Positions 48,254-57,667 of a DNA stretch of 64,000 nucleotides are shown one piece after another (within the stretch, counting starts at the first letter, position 1; the number at the start of each line of letters is the position of its first letter). Made by a program: the position numbers and the translations under genes. Below the pieces are notes generated by a model that saw only the letters and a list, made by a program, of their open reading frames with translations, had not been told where the DNA came from and searched no databases. Source of the stretch: Ignavibacteria bacterium (GTDB taxonomy: Bacteria; Bacteroidota; Ignavibacteria; Kapaibacteriales; Kapaibacteriaceae); the NCBI GenBank assembly GCA_016873895.1, contig VGVV01000002.1:164188-228187 (forward strand), read 5' to 3'.

Positions 48254-48812
48254 ACGTAATTGGTTCTCCGGTGGCGATCTCGGTTTTCAAGATCTCTTCA
48301 GGTGATAGATGCTCGACAAACATGATCACAGAACGCAGCGAATTGCCATGCGCAACAATGAGAACATTTTTACCTTGCTGTAGCAAAGGAACAATGTGCT
48401 CACGATAGTAGGGCTCTACGCGTGCTTGAGTGTCTTTAAGTGACTCGCCATTCGGCGGTGGGACGTCGTATGAACGACGCCAGGTGTGTACTTGTTCATC
48501 GCCATACTTCTGAGCTGTTTCTGCCTTATTCAGACCTTGAAGATCGCCATAGTGGCGTTCATTCAATGCTTGGTCGCGATGTGTCGGCAGGTTGTGCAGC
48601 CCAGCCTCTGTGCAGGCGATATCGGCTGTTCTGATTGCACGCTTGAGTACTGACGTAAACAACACGTCCACCGGAACATTCGCAAGGAGAGCTCCAGCTC
48701 TGCGAGCTTCAGCTTCGCCATCTGCCGTTAAATCAACATCGACCCAGCCTGTAAAGCGGTTCTCAAGATTCCATTGCGACTGGCCGTGACGAAGGAGAGT
48801 TAATCTGCTCAT
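48201..48812 (-). CDS. gpmA: 2,3-bisphosphoglycerate-dependent phosphoglycerate mutase
   Basis: GpmA interconverts 3- and 2-phosphoglycerate in glycolysis and gluconeogenesis. I start at ATG 48812, overlapping the epimerase stop as ATGA, for 203 residues. It has the catalytic LLRHGQSQWNLENRFTGW (phosphohistidine), TSVLKRAIRTA, ALNERHYGDLQGLNK, PPPNGESLKD and VLIVAHGNSLRS (second histidine). All active-site residues are seen. It is shorter than E. coli GpmA (about 250) but the family is variable here. It belongs to the minus-strand operon that begins with panD. Confidence 0.95.
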   Translation of the reverse strand: MSRLTLLRHGQSQWNLENRFTGWVDVDLTADGEAEARRAGALLANVPVDVLFTSVLKRAIRTADIACTEAGLHNLPTHRDQALNERHYGDLQGLNKAETAQKYGDEQVHTWRRSYDVPPPNGESLKDTQARVEPYYREHIVPLLQQGKNVLIVAHGNSLRSVIMFVEHLSPEEILKTEIATGEPITYELDAQLQVVSKSVLHK

Positions 48813-49219
48813 GGTTGTGGTTTGGGCGCGCATAACTCGAACAAAACGCGACCGGTAGTTTTGGGATGAAGAAACGTTACGAGCATGTCGTGTGCACCAG
48901 GAATGGGTTCTTCATTGATAAACTCAAAGCTCCTGTGCTGAAGATCCTGGATGTCGCCAGACAAATCAGAGGAACGGAACGCCACGTGGTGGATCCCATC
49001 TCCATTCTTAGCCAAGTACTTTCCCAGTGGTGTGTCTTCTGCAAGGGGTGAAACCAGCTCTATGCGCACGTCCTGTATCATGAATGATGCAATAGCAGCA
49101 CAAACAGATTCTACTACTTCTTCATGAAATTCTGTAACGCCAAAGAGCCTACTATATAGAGCCTTGCTTGCTTCGAGGTCGCTCACAGCAATGCCAACAT
49201 GGTCTATTGCCTTGATCAT
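48809..49219 (-). CDS. mce: Methylmalonyl-CoA epimerase
   Basis: The enzyme interconverts (S)- and (R)-methylmalonyl-CoA in the propionate-succinate pathway, feeding methylmalonyl-CoA mutase. The 136-residue vicinal-oxygen-chelate protein has metal ligands in IDHVGIAVSDLEAS (His), GDGIHHVAFR (His) and a C-terminal VLFELCAPK (Glu). Other family marks are FHEEVVES and RIELVSPLAEDTPLGKYL. Length is typical. It overlaps both neighbours as ATGA. No mutase gene is in the window. Confidence 0.93.
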   Translation of the reverse strand: MIKAIDHVGIAVSDLEASKALYSRLFGVTEFHEEVVESVCAAIASFMIQDVRIELVSPLAEDTPLGKYLAKNGDGIHHVAFRSSDLSGDIQDLQHRSFEFINEEPIPGAHDMLVTFLHPKTTGRVLFELCAPKPQP

Positions 49220-49971
49220 GCCAAGCCCCTTTCGATAAGAATATCAGAAGCTCGCTCGAGATCGGCGATAGTGTTGATCCCATGGAGTTCTTCCCATGAG
49301 GGGGCTAGCCATGCGGAAACGGATTTACCACGACCCTGCAGGATGCTTATGATATCGGTGAGGTAGTATTCGCCTTGAGCGTTATTGTTTGAAAGCCCTT
49401 CAAGGGCCGAAAAGAGATCAGAACAATCAACGATATAAATGCCGGAGTTGATCTCGTTTATACTGCGCTCTTGCTCGCTTGCGTCCTTGTGTTCAACAAT
49501 TCGTTGCAGGTTACCGGCTTCGTCCCGAATCATGCGTCCGTATCCTGTGGGGTCTGGCACATGAGCAGTAAGAACCGAGGCTGCTGCACCTACACTCGAA
49601 TGATGAGCTGCAAATGAAGCAAGAGTTTGCCTGGTAAGTAGTGGTACATCACCACTGAGGATCAGAACATTACATTCTGCATCAGACAAGACACTTGAGG
49701 CTTGCTGCACTGCGTGTCCGGTGCCAAGCTGCTGATCCTGCACAACGCAGATCGCTGATGGCATACATGAGGCAACGAAATCACGAACAGATTCACGTTG
49801 GTGTCCAACGATTACTACAACCTGAGCTGGATCGAGTGTTGCTGCCTGCTCGAGAACGTACCCGAGAAGGGGGCGCTCGTGTAGGGGATTGAGAACCTTG
49901 GCCAGGTTAGGATTGCCCATACGCTTGCCCTGACCGGCTGCGAGGATAGCAACGGCAAGTTGTTTCGACAT
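49216..49971 (-). CDS. GlmU-like UDP-N-acetylglucosamine pyrophosphorylase, single domain
   Basis: The 251-residue protein matches the N-terminal half of GlmU: nucleotide-binding LAAGQGKRMGNPNLAKVL, VVIVGHQRESV, VQDQQLGTGHAVQQA, LILSGDVPLL, PTGYGRMIRDEAGNLQRIVE, INSGIYIVD, and QGEYYLTDII. This domain makes UDP-GlcNAc from UTP and GlcNAc-1-phosphate for peptidoglycan and LPS. GlmU normally has a second left-handed beta-helix acetyltransferase domain; here the gene ends where that domain should start and the next gene begins at the stop (ATGA). The acetyl-transfer step must be done by another protein. The stop does not look like a frameshift, because downstream sequence encodes the epimerase in full. 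Confidence 0.88.
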   Translation of the reverse strand: MSKQLAVAILAAGQGKRMGNPNLAKVLNPLHERPLLGYVLEQAATLDPAQVVVIVGHQRESVRDFVASCMPSAICVVQDQQLGTGHAVQQASSVLSDAECNVLILSGDVPLLTRQTLASFAAHHSSVGAAASVLTAHVPDPTGYGRMIRDEAGNLQRIVEHKDASEQERSINEINSGIYIVDCSDLFSALEGLSNNNAQGEYYLTDIISILQGRGKSVSAWLAPSWEELHGINTIADLERASDILIERGLA

Positions 49972-49980
49972 GTAGTGGGG

Positions 49981-50376
49981 TCAGTTATTGCGGGGCATCT
50001 TCGTGTATGCCTCAACGCTCTTTTCAACAGAAACTGGATTATTGTCTTCGTTTACAAGCACAACGGTTGGCTGCCATGTGCGTGCCTCTTCGTCTGGTAG
50101 GTTTGTGTAGCTAATGATGATAACCTCGTCTCCAACATGCCCCTTGCGCGCAGCAGCACCATTGAGGCAAATGTCGCGGCTACCAGCGCTGCCAGGAATA
50201 ACGTACGTCTCGAAGCGCTCGCCATTGTTGATATTAACAACCGAGACCTTTTCATAGGCCACGAGGTCTGCTAGCTCCATAAGCTCGACATCGATTGTGA
50301 GGCTACCCTCATAATAGAGATCAGCCTGCGTGATGCGAGCCCTGTGGAGTTTTGACTTGAACATGATTCGATTCAT
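49981..50376 (-). CDS. panD: Aspartate 1-decarboxylase
   Basis: PanD makes beta-alanine from aspartate for pantothenate and CoA synthesis. It is made as a proenzyme that cuts itself to form a pyruvoyl group. I start at ATG 50376 (131 residues), with GGAGG 7 bases upstream. The self-cleavage site Gly24-Ser25 is in place (YYEGSLTID), and later blocks are [38 protein letters not shown] and [10 protein letters not shown]. It is the first gene of a minus-strand run of six that ends at 44751; promoter box TAAATTTG lies at 50391-50398. Confidence 0.96.
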   Translation of the reverse strand: MNRIMFKSKLHRARITQADLYYEGSLTIDVELMELADLVAYEKVSVVNINNGERFETYVIPGSAGSRDICLNGAAARKGHVGDEVIIISYTNLPDEEARTWQPTVVLVNEDNNPVSVEKSVEAYTKMPRNN

Positions 50377-50390
50377 TGATGCCTCCGGCT

Positions 50391-50398
50391 CAAATTTA
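50391..50398 (-). promoter_or_regulatory. Candidate -7 promoter box for the panD operon
   Basis: On the minus strand TAAATTTG fits TAnnTTTG and lies 14 bases before the panD ATG, with GGAGG between. It shares the divergent 74-base gap with the box at 50439. Confidence 0.45.
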
Positions 50399-50438
50399 CC
50401 GCATTTCATCGGGAATGACGCATCAGTCGTGGAGTTCG

Positions 50439-50446
50439 TATTTTTG
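50439..50446 (+). promoter_or_regulatory. Candidate -7 promoter box with leaderless start
   Basis: TATTTTTG fits TAnnTTTG and ends 4 bases before the ATG at 50451. No ribosome-binding site fits between them, so the mRNA is probably leaderless. Confidence 0.45.
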
Positions 50447-50450
50447 CAAC

Positions 50451-50783
50451 ATGAAACTTAAACTATCTCAAATAGCCCATGCTCGAAGTGGCGACAAGGG
50501 TGATGCAGCTAATTGTGGGGTGATAGCCTTCAAGCAGGAGTGGTACCCGATCCTTCAGCAATATCTAACGAAGGATAGGGTTCAGGAGTACTTTGTCGGA
50601 CTCTGCCTTGGTGAGGTAGAGCGCTATGAGCTTCCTAATCTGTGGGCGGTCAACTTTGTGCTCAATAACACGCTGGGTGGTGGCGGAACCGTGTCGCTCA
50701 AACTCGATGCTCAAGGAAAGACCATTGCATCTGCGATGTTGATGATGGAGCTGGAGATACCAGACGGAGCACTGAGCCTGTAA
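50451..50783 (+). CDS. AtuA-like ferredoxin-fold protein
   Basis: The 110-residue protein begins [20 protein letters not shown] (the first 20 residues), and this ARSGDKGD motif is the mark of the small AtuA-related ferredoxin-fold domain. In other bacteria that domain is fused to, or next to, AtuA (DUF1446) proteins of acyclic terpene or branched-chain degradation. Other blocks are [19 protein letters not shown] and LGGGGTVSL. No AtuA partner is in the window, so it may act with one elsewhere. I start at ATG 50451, just after the promoter box; an upstream extension is in frame but would lie within the panD promoter. Confidence 0.85.
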   Translation: MKLKLSQIAHARSGDKGDAANCGVIAFKQEWYPILQQYLTKDRVQEYFVGLCLGEVERYELPNLWAVNFVLNNTLGGGGTVSLKLDAQGKTIASAMLMMELEIPDGALSL

Positions 50784-50794
50784 ACCTTGGGTCT

Positions 50795-51250
50795 TTACGG
50801 ACGGCCAAGGGGCGTGGCAGATCCGCATGTTGTCTCAAGTGACGACAAAATGGGTCGCATCCACGCTTTGACAGACTCGCCAGACCACTTCTTATCCCAC
50901 GTTTGCGTTACATCACTTCCATCTAGGCGCGTGGAAACCGAATACACGTCGATGAAAAGCGAATCGCCGGTATGCTGCAGTCTCCACGTACGGACCAACG
51001 CAGTATATCGATATTCAAGCTCGGTTAGTGAATCTTGCGCCATAATGATGCCCTCGGCATCATTGCGTTCAACTACGGTAAACCCATGTTGGTCAAAAAT
51101 GCTTGCAGCATTTGTGATAAACTGGGCCGTTGGCCGTTTACAGGACATAGACATGGTGCGCTTCCTGTCCATAAAATGTATGGCATTGCATCCAACGAGA
51201 GCCACCGTTGTCAGTAGCAGGATATTTCGTCTGTGGACTGCTAGACTCAT
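50795..51250 (-). CDS. Putative lipoprotein
   Basis: A 151-residue protein with a lipoprotein signal: MSLAVHRRNILLLTTVALVGC, where LVGC is a lipobox (this is 21 residues from M1 to Cys; core motif ILLLTTVALVGC). The start at ATG 51250 is favoured over ATG 51262 because GGAG lies 6-7 bases upstream. The mature part is a small alpha/beta domain with SCKRPTAQFITNAASIFD and TQTWDKKWSGESVKAWM. The family is not recognised. It is convergent with the AtuA-like gene (12 bases apart) and divergent from kynureninase. Confidence 0.7.
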   Translation of the reverse strand: MSLAVHRRNILLLTTVALVGCNAIHFMDRKRTMSMSCKRPTAQFITNAASIFDQHGFTVVERNDAEGIIMAQDSLTELEYRYTALVRTWRLQHTGDSLFIDVYSVSTRLDGSDVTQTWDKKWSGESVKAWMRPILSSLETTCGSATPLGRP

Positions 51251-51320
51251 GCCTAACTCCATGTGCGCGAAAGAAAGTGCAAATTAGTAACTCACGACCA
51301 ACCAATAACGACGTATTACA

Positions 51321-52613
51321 ATGACGAACGGTACAGAACAACAACGAATGCACTGGAAAGCTCAGGCAGCTGCTATGGATGCCAGCGATGCTCTGGCATC
51401 ATTTCGTGAAAAGTTTTATTTCCCGAAGCACGGCGATGGATCTGCACTATACTTCTGCGGTAATTCACTTGGATTGCAGCCCAAAACCGTAGAGATCTAC
51501 GTACAGGAAGAGCTTGATGACTGGCGCGATTACGGTGTAGAGGGGCACTTCCTCTCGCGTCGGCCATGGTACGACTATCATCAATGGTTCGCCGAGCCTC
51601 TGGCAGAGATCGTTGGTGCTAAGCCCCATGAAGTTGTTCCAATGAACACGCTTACCGTTAATCTGCATCTCATGCTGGCATCGTTCTACATGCCAACGCC
51701 TGAGCGACATAAGATTTTGATCGTTAGCAAGGAGTTTCCGTCAGACCGGTATGCAGTGGAGACGCATCTGCGCTTTCGCGGGTACGACCCTGATGAGGCT
51801 ATGGTAGAGGTTGGACCATCAAGCGGCGAGTTCGCATCCACGGACGACGTGCTCAATACCATACGCGAGCTTGGGTCTTCGCTGGCCATGGTAATCATCA
51901 GTGGCGTTCATTTCTATAACGGTTCACGTGCTGACATGGAGACGATTACCCGCGCCGCCCATGAGGTAGGTGCACTTGCAGGTTATGATCTTGCACATGC
52001 TATCGGCAATATCGAACTCAAGCTGCACGATTGGGATGTAGACTTTGCAGTGTGGTGCACGTATAAGTATCTCAATTCTGGACCAGGATCAGTAGGGGGA
52101 GTCTTCGTGCATGAACAGTATGCCCAAACTTCCACCCTGAACCGTTTGGCTGGATGGTGGGGTAATGAGGAATCCACACGCTTTGAATTAGCGCAGAAAT
52201 TCCGTCCAACATTTGGCACTGCCGGATGGCAACTTTCGAATGCCCAAGTGCTTCCGCTGGCTGCAATGCGAGCCTCTCTCGAGGTGTTTATGGAAGCCGG
52301 CATGGAGAGAATCTTTCATAAGCGAGACAATCTTACGGGGTTTCTTGAGCAGGTGGTGCTGGAGGTGATCGGCAAGCATGAATGGATCAGCATCATTACG
52401 CCCCCAGAGAAACATCAGCGTGGCGCTCAGCTAAGTATTCGATTTACTCGCAACGGCAAGGAAATCTACAATGATCTGCTTGGCCTAGGATGTATCGTTG
52501 ACTGGAGATCTCCCGACGTAATCCGCGTTTCGCCAGCCCCTTTATACAACTCGTTTACCGATGTGGCCGAGTTCGGCTGTCTTTTTTCAGATGTTTTGAC
52601 CAAGTATCAATGA
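51321..52613 (+). CDS. kynU: Kynureninase
   Basis: Kynureninase is a PLP enzyme of tryptophan breakdown that splits kynurenine (or 3-hydroxykynurenine) to anthranilate (or 3-hydroxyanthranilate) and alanine. The 430-residue protein has YFCGNSLGLQPK, VPMNTLTVNLHLMLASFY, EFPSDRYAVETHLRFRGYD, SGVHFYNGSRADM, GYDLAHAIGNIELKLHDW, the PLP lysine in WCTYKYLNSGPGSVGGVFVH, and FRPTFGTAGWQLSNAQ. All are standard. No other kynurenine-pathway gene is nearby, so its role (NAD synthesis or tryptophan degradation) is open. Its stop overlaps the rlmB start. Confidence 0.96.
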   Translation: MTNGTEQQRMHWKAQAAAMDASDALASFREKFYFPKHGDGSALYFCGNSLGLQPKTVEIYVQEELDDWRDYGVEGHFLSRRPWYDYHQWFAEPLAEIVGAKPHEVVPMNTLTVNLHLMLASFYMPTPERHKILIVSKEFPSDRYAVETHLRFRGYDPDEAMVEVGPSSGEFASTDDVLNTIRELGSSLAMVIISGVHFYNGSRADMETITRAAHEVGALAGYDLAHAIGNIELKLHDWDVDFAVWCTYKYLNSGPGSVGGVFVHEQYAQTSTLNRLAGWWGNEESTRFELAQKFRPTFGTAGWQLSNAQVLPLAAMRASLEVFMEAGMERIFHKRDNLTGFLEQVVLEVIGKHEWISIITPPEKHQRGAQLSIRFTRNGKEIYNDLLGLGCIVDWRSPDVIRVSPAPLYNSFTDVAEFGCLFSDVLTKYQ

Positions 52614-53392
52614 GCACATCTTCTAACGAAATTGCGCAATACGTTGCCGGACGCAGAGCCGTCTATGAAGCTATCGCCTCCGGAGCAACGATCGAAAAGA
52701 TTCTTATTGCCTACGGTGCAGAGGGTGCACCGATCGTGGCAATTCGTACCGAAGCACAAAAGGCAGGCGTCGTATGCTCCACAATGGATCGACGCAAGTT
52801 TAGTGATCTCGAACGCACGCTGGGCTTGGCGCAAAACGATAGCCAAGGCGTAATCGCACTGCGTGCATCCAAGCCATCGATTTCACTTGATCAGATGTTG
52901 GAAGGTGCCCTTGCCTCATCCAATGATCCGCTTCTGCTTGTACTCGATGGTATTACAGACCCACACAACCTTGGAGCAATTGCACGGAGTGCAGATGGGG
53001 CTGGCGTATATGGATGTATCATGCCTGCTAAATACAGTGCTCCAATCACACCGGTTGCTATCAAGGCTTCAGCCGGGGCGCTGGAATCATTGCCGATATG
53101 CAAGATCCCACGAGTCTCGGAGACTCTGAAGTACTGTAAACAGAAGGGGTGGAATATTGTCGGTACGGCAGTCCCTGCAACGGCGAGGTACACCGAGACT
53201 GTGTACCAAGGACCAACGATTATCGTCATTGGTAACGAGGGCGAGGGCCTGCATCCAAGCGTACAGGCGCAATGCGACGTGCTGGTCGAGATTCCCATGT
53301 GCGGCACTGTATCGTCACTGAATGCCTCCGTAGCTGCGGGTATCGTTCTATATCAAGCCCGCGCTCAACGGCTATCTTTGCAACAATCGTAA
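52610..53392 (+). CDS. rlmB: SpoU-family rRNA 2'-O-methyltransferase (RlmB-like)
   Basis: This 260-residue SPOUT enzyme methylates a ribose 2'-OH using S-adenosylmethionine. It has an N-terminal substrate-binding domain ([15 protein letters not shown]) and a C-terminal knot with motif 1 [20 protein letters not shown], motif 2 [14 protein letters not shown] and motif 3 [19 protein letters not shown]. RlmB (Gm2251 in 23S rRNA) is the closest known member by layout, but TrmH-type proteins are similar. It overlaps kynU by 4 bases (ATGA). A promoter box for the next gene, lysS, lies inside its last codons. Confidence 0.9.
   Translation: MSTSSNEIAQYVAGRRAVYEAIASGATIEKILIAYGAEGAPIVAIRTEAQKAGVVCSTMDRRKFSDLERTLGLAQNDSQGVIALRASKPSISLDQMLEGALASSNDPLLLVLDGITDPHNLGAIARSADGAGVYGCIMPAKYSAPITPVAIKASAGALESLPICKIPRVSETLKYCKQKGWNIVGTAVPATARYTETVYQGPTIIVIGNEGEGLHPSVQAQCDVLVEIPMCGTVSSLNASVAAGIVLYQARAQRLSLQQS
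53373..53380 (+). promoter_or_regulatory. Candidate -7 promoter box for lysS
   Basis: TATCTTTG fits TAnnTTTG and lies within the last codons of rlmB, 38 bases before the lysS ATG at 53419. Confidence 0.4.
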
Positions 53393-53418
53393 GTTCTGAA
53401 TATCTAGGAAGTTCTTCA

Positions 53419-54942
53419 ATGTCAACTGTGCAACGCAACGAGCAGGAGCTCATCAAGATCGAAAAGCTCCATGAGCTGCGTTCGTTAGGGATTAATCCAT
53501 ATCCCGTATCATATGATCGCTCTCATCACACTGTTGAGATTATCAACACATTTCGTGATGATGAACCCGATGCCATGAGCGCTGTGCGTGTGGCCGGACG
53601 CATCATGGCCATTCGCAAGATGGGGAAGGCATCGTTCTGTCATATTCAGGATGTAACCGGACGTATTCAGATCTACCTTAAAAAGGACGACCTCGGCGAA
53701 GCCTATGATCTGCTAAGACTGTATGATATCGGAGATATCGTAGGCGTAGAAGGCTATGTGTTCAGAACCCGCATGGGCGAGATCAGTGTGCATGCGCGCG
53801 AGTTTACCATGCTTACGAAAAGCGTAACGGTAATTCCTGTGGGCAAAGAAGAAGTAGCCGAAGACGGAACCGTAACAAGGTATGATGCAATTGCCGATAA
53901 AGAACAACGATATCGAAAACGCTACCTTGATTTGATTGCAAATCCTGACATTAAAGAGACGTTTGTCAAGCGATCGCAAATCATCCGTACCATACGCAAC
54001 TTCTTTGATGAGCGCGGTTGGATTGAGGTAGAGACACCTATCCTACAGCCTATCTATGGCGGTGCTACTGCTCGCCCCTTTGTAACACATCATAATGCTC
54101 TGGATGTAGAGCTCTATCTTCGGATTGCAGATGAGCTATACCTCAAGAGGCTGATCGTAGGGGGCTTTGAGGGCGTCTATGAGATCTCCAAGAATTTCCG
54201 CAACGAGGGTATGGATAAAGCGCATAACCCAGAGTTTACGGCACTTGAGATCTATGTAGCCTACAAGGACTATATCTGGATGATGGAAATGGTTGAAGAC
54301 CTCTTCAACACCATTGCTGTCTCAGCCTGTGGCGCTGCGACAATTGCCTTTCAAGGAACAGACATATCATTCGCAAAACCGTTTGCAAAGAAGAAGATGT
54401 TTGATTTGTTCCAGGAATACGCTTGTCTTAACCTGCGTGGACAGTCGCGTGAGCAGTTGCTAGCATCGGCCAAGTCTATTCATGTTGACGTAGATCCATC
54501 GGCCAGTGCGATGAAGATTCTTGATGAGATCTTCAGTGTGAAGGTGCAGCCGCACCTCATTCAACCAACATTTGTTATGGATTATCCCGTCGAGATGTCG
54601 CCGCTTGCAAAGGCTCATCCTCGCGAAGAAGGCTTGGTTGAACGTTTTGAGCTCTTTATCATGGGCAAAGAGGTGGCTAACGCATTCAGTGAGCTTAATG
54701 ATCCGCTTGATCAGCGTGCACGACTCGAAGAGCAGGCAACAATTCGTGCAGCGGGTGATGATGAGGCAATGGTAGTTGATGAAGACTTCTTGCACGCTAT
54801 CGAAGTAGGACTGCCACCTACGGCAGGTCTTGGCGTTGGAATCGATCGCCTCGTGATGCTGCTTACGAATAACGACTCCATTCGCGACGTGTTATTCTTC
54901 CCCCAGATGCGGCCAGAGCGACATAAGCATGAAGGAGAATGA
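53419..54942 (+). CDS. lysS: Lysyl-tRNA synthetase, class II
   Basis: LysS charges tRNA-Lys. The 507-residue protein has the OB-fold anticodon-binding domain ([21 protein letters not shown], about 55-160) and the class II catalytic core with motif 1 ([17 protein letters not shown]), motif 2 ([20 protein letters not shown]) and motif 3 ([13 protein letters not shown]). I start at ATG 53419; the open frame extends upstream only inside rlmB. The ATG is preceded by a weak AGGAAG. The stop overlaps the next gene as ATGA, linking it to an M50 peptidase. Confidence 0.97.
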   Translation: MSTVQRNEQELIKIEKLHELRSLGINPYPVSYDRSHHTVEIINTFRDDEPDAMSAVRVAGRIMAIRKMGKASFCHIQDVTGRIQIYLKKDDLGEAYDLLRLYDIGDIVGVEGYVFRTRMGEISVHAREFTMLTKSVTVIPVGKEEVAEDGTVTRYDAIADKEQRYRKRYLDLIANPDIKETFVKRSQIIRTIRNFFDERGWIEVETPILQPIYGGATARPFVTHHNALDVELYLRIADELYLKRLIVGGFEGVYEISKNFRNEGMDKAHNPEFTALEIYVAYKDYIWMMEMVEDLFNTIAVSACGAATIAFQGTDISFAKPFAKKKMFDLFQEYACLNLRGQSREQLLASAKSIHVDVDPSASAMKILDEIFSVKVQPHLIQPTFVMDYPVEMSPLAKAHPREEGLVERFELFIMGKEVANAFSELNDPLDQRARLEEQATIRAAGDDEAMVVDEDFLHAIEVGLPPTAGLGVGIDRLVMLLTNNDSIRDVLFFPQMRPERHKHEGE

Positions 54943-56027
54943 GAGTGGGGTATCAACGCTTTGACCCTGCTGCACCTGCTATGTTGATCACTAGATGGGT
55001 GCCTCCTACAACGCGAGAGATTGCAACCCACGTCGCTCTTGTGCTGGCTACATTTACCACGTGTCTTATGGCAGGCGCTCAGTGGAATGGCCTCAATCCA
55101 CTAGAGATTGGGAACTGGAGTGCAGGGCTGGCATATGCAGTTCTTACTATGACGTTCCTGCTCTCGCATGAATACGGACACTATATCGCCGCATACAGGC
55201 ATCGGCTTCCGTCGTCTTTACCATTTGTAATTCCTGTGCCTCCGATGGTTATGCCCTTCGGTACATTTGGTGCTGTTATCCGAACGCGTACACCAATGAT
55301 GTCGAAAAATCAGTTGTTTGATATTGGTGTAGCAGGTCCTGTAGCAGGTTTTATTGTTTGCATCGTTATTCTCCTGATCGGATTTGCTACGCTGCCCAGT
55401 ATAGAATACCTCTATGCGATTCATCCAGAATTGCGTGCCACGGGCTTGACTGATAAGGGGCTCACATTCGGCGACACAGTACTATTCTCATCGCTCCGAT
55501 GGATTTTTCAAGGGGGCAGCTTTGTGCCACCCATGAATGAAATCTATCATTACCCATTTCTGTGCGTTGGTTGGTTCGGAATGTTTGTTACGGCACTAAA
55601 TCTGCTGCCATTTGGTCAGCTCGATGGTGGCCACGTGCTGTATGCGCTGATAGGTAGAAGACAGCATGTCGTGGGCCGTATTCTATGGTGGACCATGTTC
55701 GTGTTTGCTATTCTCTGGCTTGCGGGTCTGGTATATAGTTTACTTACAGTTGACTTCAATCCTGCTGCACATTCGCCGTGGGTTTTATGGTTGCGAAATT
55801 TCGTAGACCCAACTCTTGGCGATGTTATCTCAAGTGCCCCTTGGCTATTCTCGCTTGGAGAGGTCTGGACCTTTTGGCTCATTATGGTGCGCCTCTTTAT
55901 TAAGATCGAGCACCCTGTAGTTGACGACGACACACCCCTTTCCAAAGGAAGAATCATTATTGGGTGGTGTGCCATGTTCATACTACTGTTGAGCATTGCT
56001 CCCAAAGCGATATTCGAGGTGCAATGA
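54939..56027 (+). CDS. Site-2 protease-family (M50) membrane metallopeptidase
   Basis: The 362-residue polytopic protein has an intramembrane zinc site: [18 protein letters not shown] (HExxH) and [18 protein letters not shown] (the third ligand Asp in the NPDG-like motif). About six to eight hydrophobic helices flank these. Proteases of this class cut membrane-bound regulators, for example in sigma-factor signalling, but the substrate here is unknown. The [13 protein letters not shown] segment is typical of the plant EGY/cyanobacterial S2P-like group. The gene is translationally coupled to lysS (ATGA) and to the next gene (ATGA). Confidence 0.9.
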   Translation: MRVGYQRFDPAAPAMLITRWVPPTTREIATHVALVLATFTTCLMAGAQWNGLNPLEIGNWSAGLAYAVLTMTFLLSHEYGHYIAAYRHRLPSSLPFVIPVPPMVMPFGTFGAVIRTRTPMMSKNQLFDIGVAGPVAGFIVCIVILLIGFATLPSIEYLYAIHPELRATGLTDKGLTFGDTVLFSSLRWIFQGGSFVPPMNEIYHYPFLCVGWFGMFVTALNLLPFGQLDGGHVLYALIGRRQHVVGRILWWTMFVFAILWLAGLVYSLLTVDFNPAAHSPWVLWLRNFVDPTLGDVISSAPWLFSLGEVWTFWLIMVRLFIKIEHPVVDDDTPLSKGRIIIGWCAMFILLLSIAPKAIFEVQ

Positions 56028-57667
56028 CCACACGACAACACACAGTGCTTTCGGCTATCCTGTTAATTCTCGGTGCCTACTTGATCAGGATGTCCGCAGT
56101 GGAGATTCAACCCTCTCCCGAGGGTTTTATTGCTCAGGCTGGGCATGCAATTGAACGCCACGGTTTAGTATTTGATGTAGCCCCATATTCTTCCGGCGGT
56201 CTTACTACAGGCTTGATTCCTCCGGGTACGCCTACAATGATTGCCATTGGTTCGCGGATGTTCGGCGGTGGGCAAGCCGCTGCGCGGTGGTTCTCGATCG
56301 TATGCGTTGGCTTAAGCTTGTGGCTAACGTATCGCATCGGTATGCGTTTCCTGTCCCATCAGGGGGCCATGCAGGCAGTTGTTACTGCAGGAATGTGCGT
56401 GCCACTTCTTGTCTATGGACGCCAGGCAAATCTTGATGTAGCAGGCTTGCCATTGTTACTTGCTGGCATATTGCTGCTGCTCTTGATAGCTGAATCGCAA
56501 AAACGAGACACGACATTCACCTATACTGCCTCGTATCTGCTTGTCTGCGCCACGGTTGGAGTTGTTTCTTGGCAGACAAGCATACTGCTGCTTGTATTGT
56601 CTGTGATAACTGCCTTCTTAACTCGACGCTGGATAGTGCTTGTCGCTGGTATAGTAGGTATCGGATTTGCCCTCCCTTGGTTGCTCATGATGTTCGCAAC
56701 GTATGGGGATCAGGTGCTACTGGCATCATCAATAGACGTACCAGCATCAGAGCCGCGCTTTTATCACACAGGCCCCCTCGATGCAATTGCTCTTCTCATA
56801 ACAGCAGCACCTGTTTTTGTGCTATCCATACTATGGTGCATTTCGGCTGTATTCTATCGAACATTGATTCCGGCTGAGCGTCAGACAACGCAGCGTTTGA
56901 TTGCAGTATGGTTCGTTGTTTCAATCTTACTTGTTGCCATTGACGAGCAGAAGGGCATGCATTCTTTTATTTCATTCGCACCATGCTGTGCCTTGCTCAG
57001 TGCGTATGCAATGGAGGAATTCCGCAGGCAGCAGAGTCCGAGATTGATCCTTGTTGGATTAACTCTAACTGCGGTTGCAACATTCATTGTCTTGATTTTC
57101 TTGGGTGCTGCGCAAGCCGGAGTGCTGCGATTGGGAGCAATAGCTGTTGGAGGAACATATGCTGCCTACGCAGCCGTTCGCATGTTCTCACGAGGCAAGC
57201 TCAAGCGTGGTTTGGAGCTGGCGGCATCACTCGATACGCCCGTCTACGTGGGCTCTTTAGTGGTGAGTGCAGTTGTCGCGTTCTGCATTGTTGTCTTTGG
57301 CGGACCCTACACAATTTTGGGTGCACGAAGCGTTGCCTATGAAATCAAAGACGGTTTGTCACTCGATGACACGTTTACGTATCTCTTTCACAAGCATGCT
57401 CCAACCGATGGCATGAATGCTCAGCTGGACTGGTATCTCGACGGTTGGATGACAGGTCAAATCATCGGCCACCGACATCAAGAGATTCTGCTGCCTGCCG
57501 ATGGAGTTCGAGAGGAATCGATTTCGATTATCAAAGGAACCCCTGCGATAGTGTATTACCACCCCGGCGCCGACATTCGTCATTTGGAAACAGTGCGTCG
57601 CATTCTCGATACATCATATACCGAGAACGTCCACACAAAAGACTACACGTTGTTTGTTGTGCGCTAG
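56024..57667 (+). CDS. Glycosyltransferase family 39-like membrane protein
   Basis: The 547-residue protein starts at ATG 56024, overlapping the stop of the M50 peptidase as ATGA. It has a dozen or so hydrophobic helices and a first periplasmic loop with an early acidic residue region (EGFIAQAGHAIERHGLVFD and PPGTPTMIAIGSRMFGG), typical of ArnT/Dpm-PMT-like (GT39/GT83) enzymes that transfer sugars from lipid-phosphate donors on the outer face of the membrane. The C-terminal 90 residues are soluble. The acceptor, perhaps lipid A or a protein, cannot be told from sequence. It is convergent with the ABC exporter at 57664. Confidence 0.75.
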   Translation: MTTRQHTVLSAILLILGAYLIRMSAVEIQPSPEGFIAQAGHAIERHGLVFDVAPYSSGGLTTGLIPPGTPTMIAIGSRMFGGGQAAARWFSIVCVGLSLWLTYRIGMRFLSHQGAMQAVVTAGMCVPLLVYGRQANLDVAGLPLLLAGILLLLLIAESQKRDTTFTYTASYLLVCATVGVVSWQTSILLLVLSVITAFLTRRWIVLVAGIVGIGFALPWLLMMFATYGDQVLLASSIDVPASEPRFYHTGPLDAIALLITAAPVFVLSILWCISAVFYRTLIPAERQTTQRLIAVWFVVSILLVAIDEQKGMHSFISFAPCCALLSAYAMEEFRRQQSPRLILVGLTLTAVATFIVLIFLGAAQAGVLRLGAIAVGGTYAAYAAVRMFSRGKLKRGLELAASLDTPVYVGSLVVSAVVAFCIVVFGGPYTILGARSVAYEIKDGLSLDDTFTYLFHKHAPTDGMNAQLDWYLDGWMTGQIIGHRHQEILLPADGVREESISIIKGTPAIVYYHPGADIRHLETVRRILDTSYTENVHTKDYTLFVVR

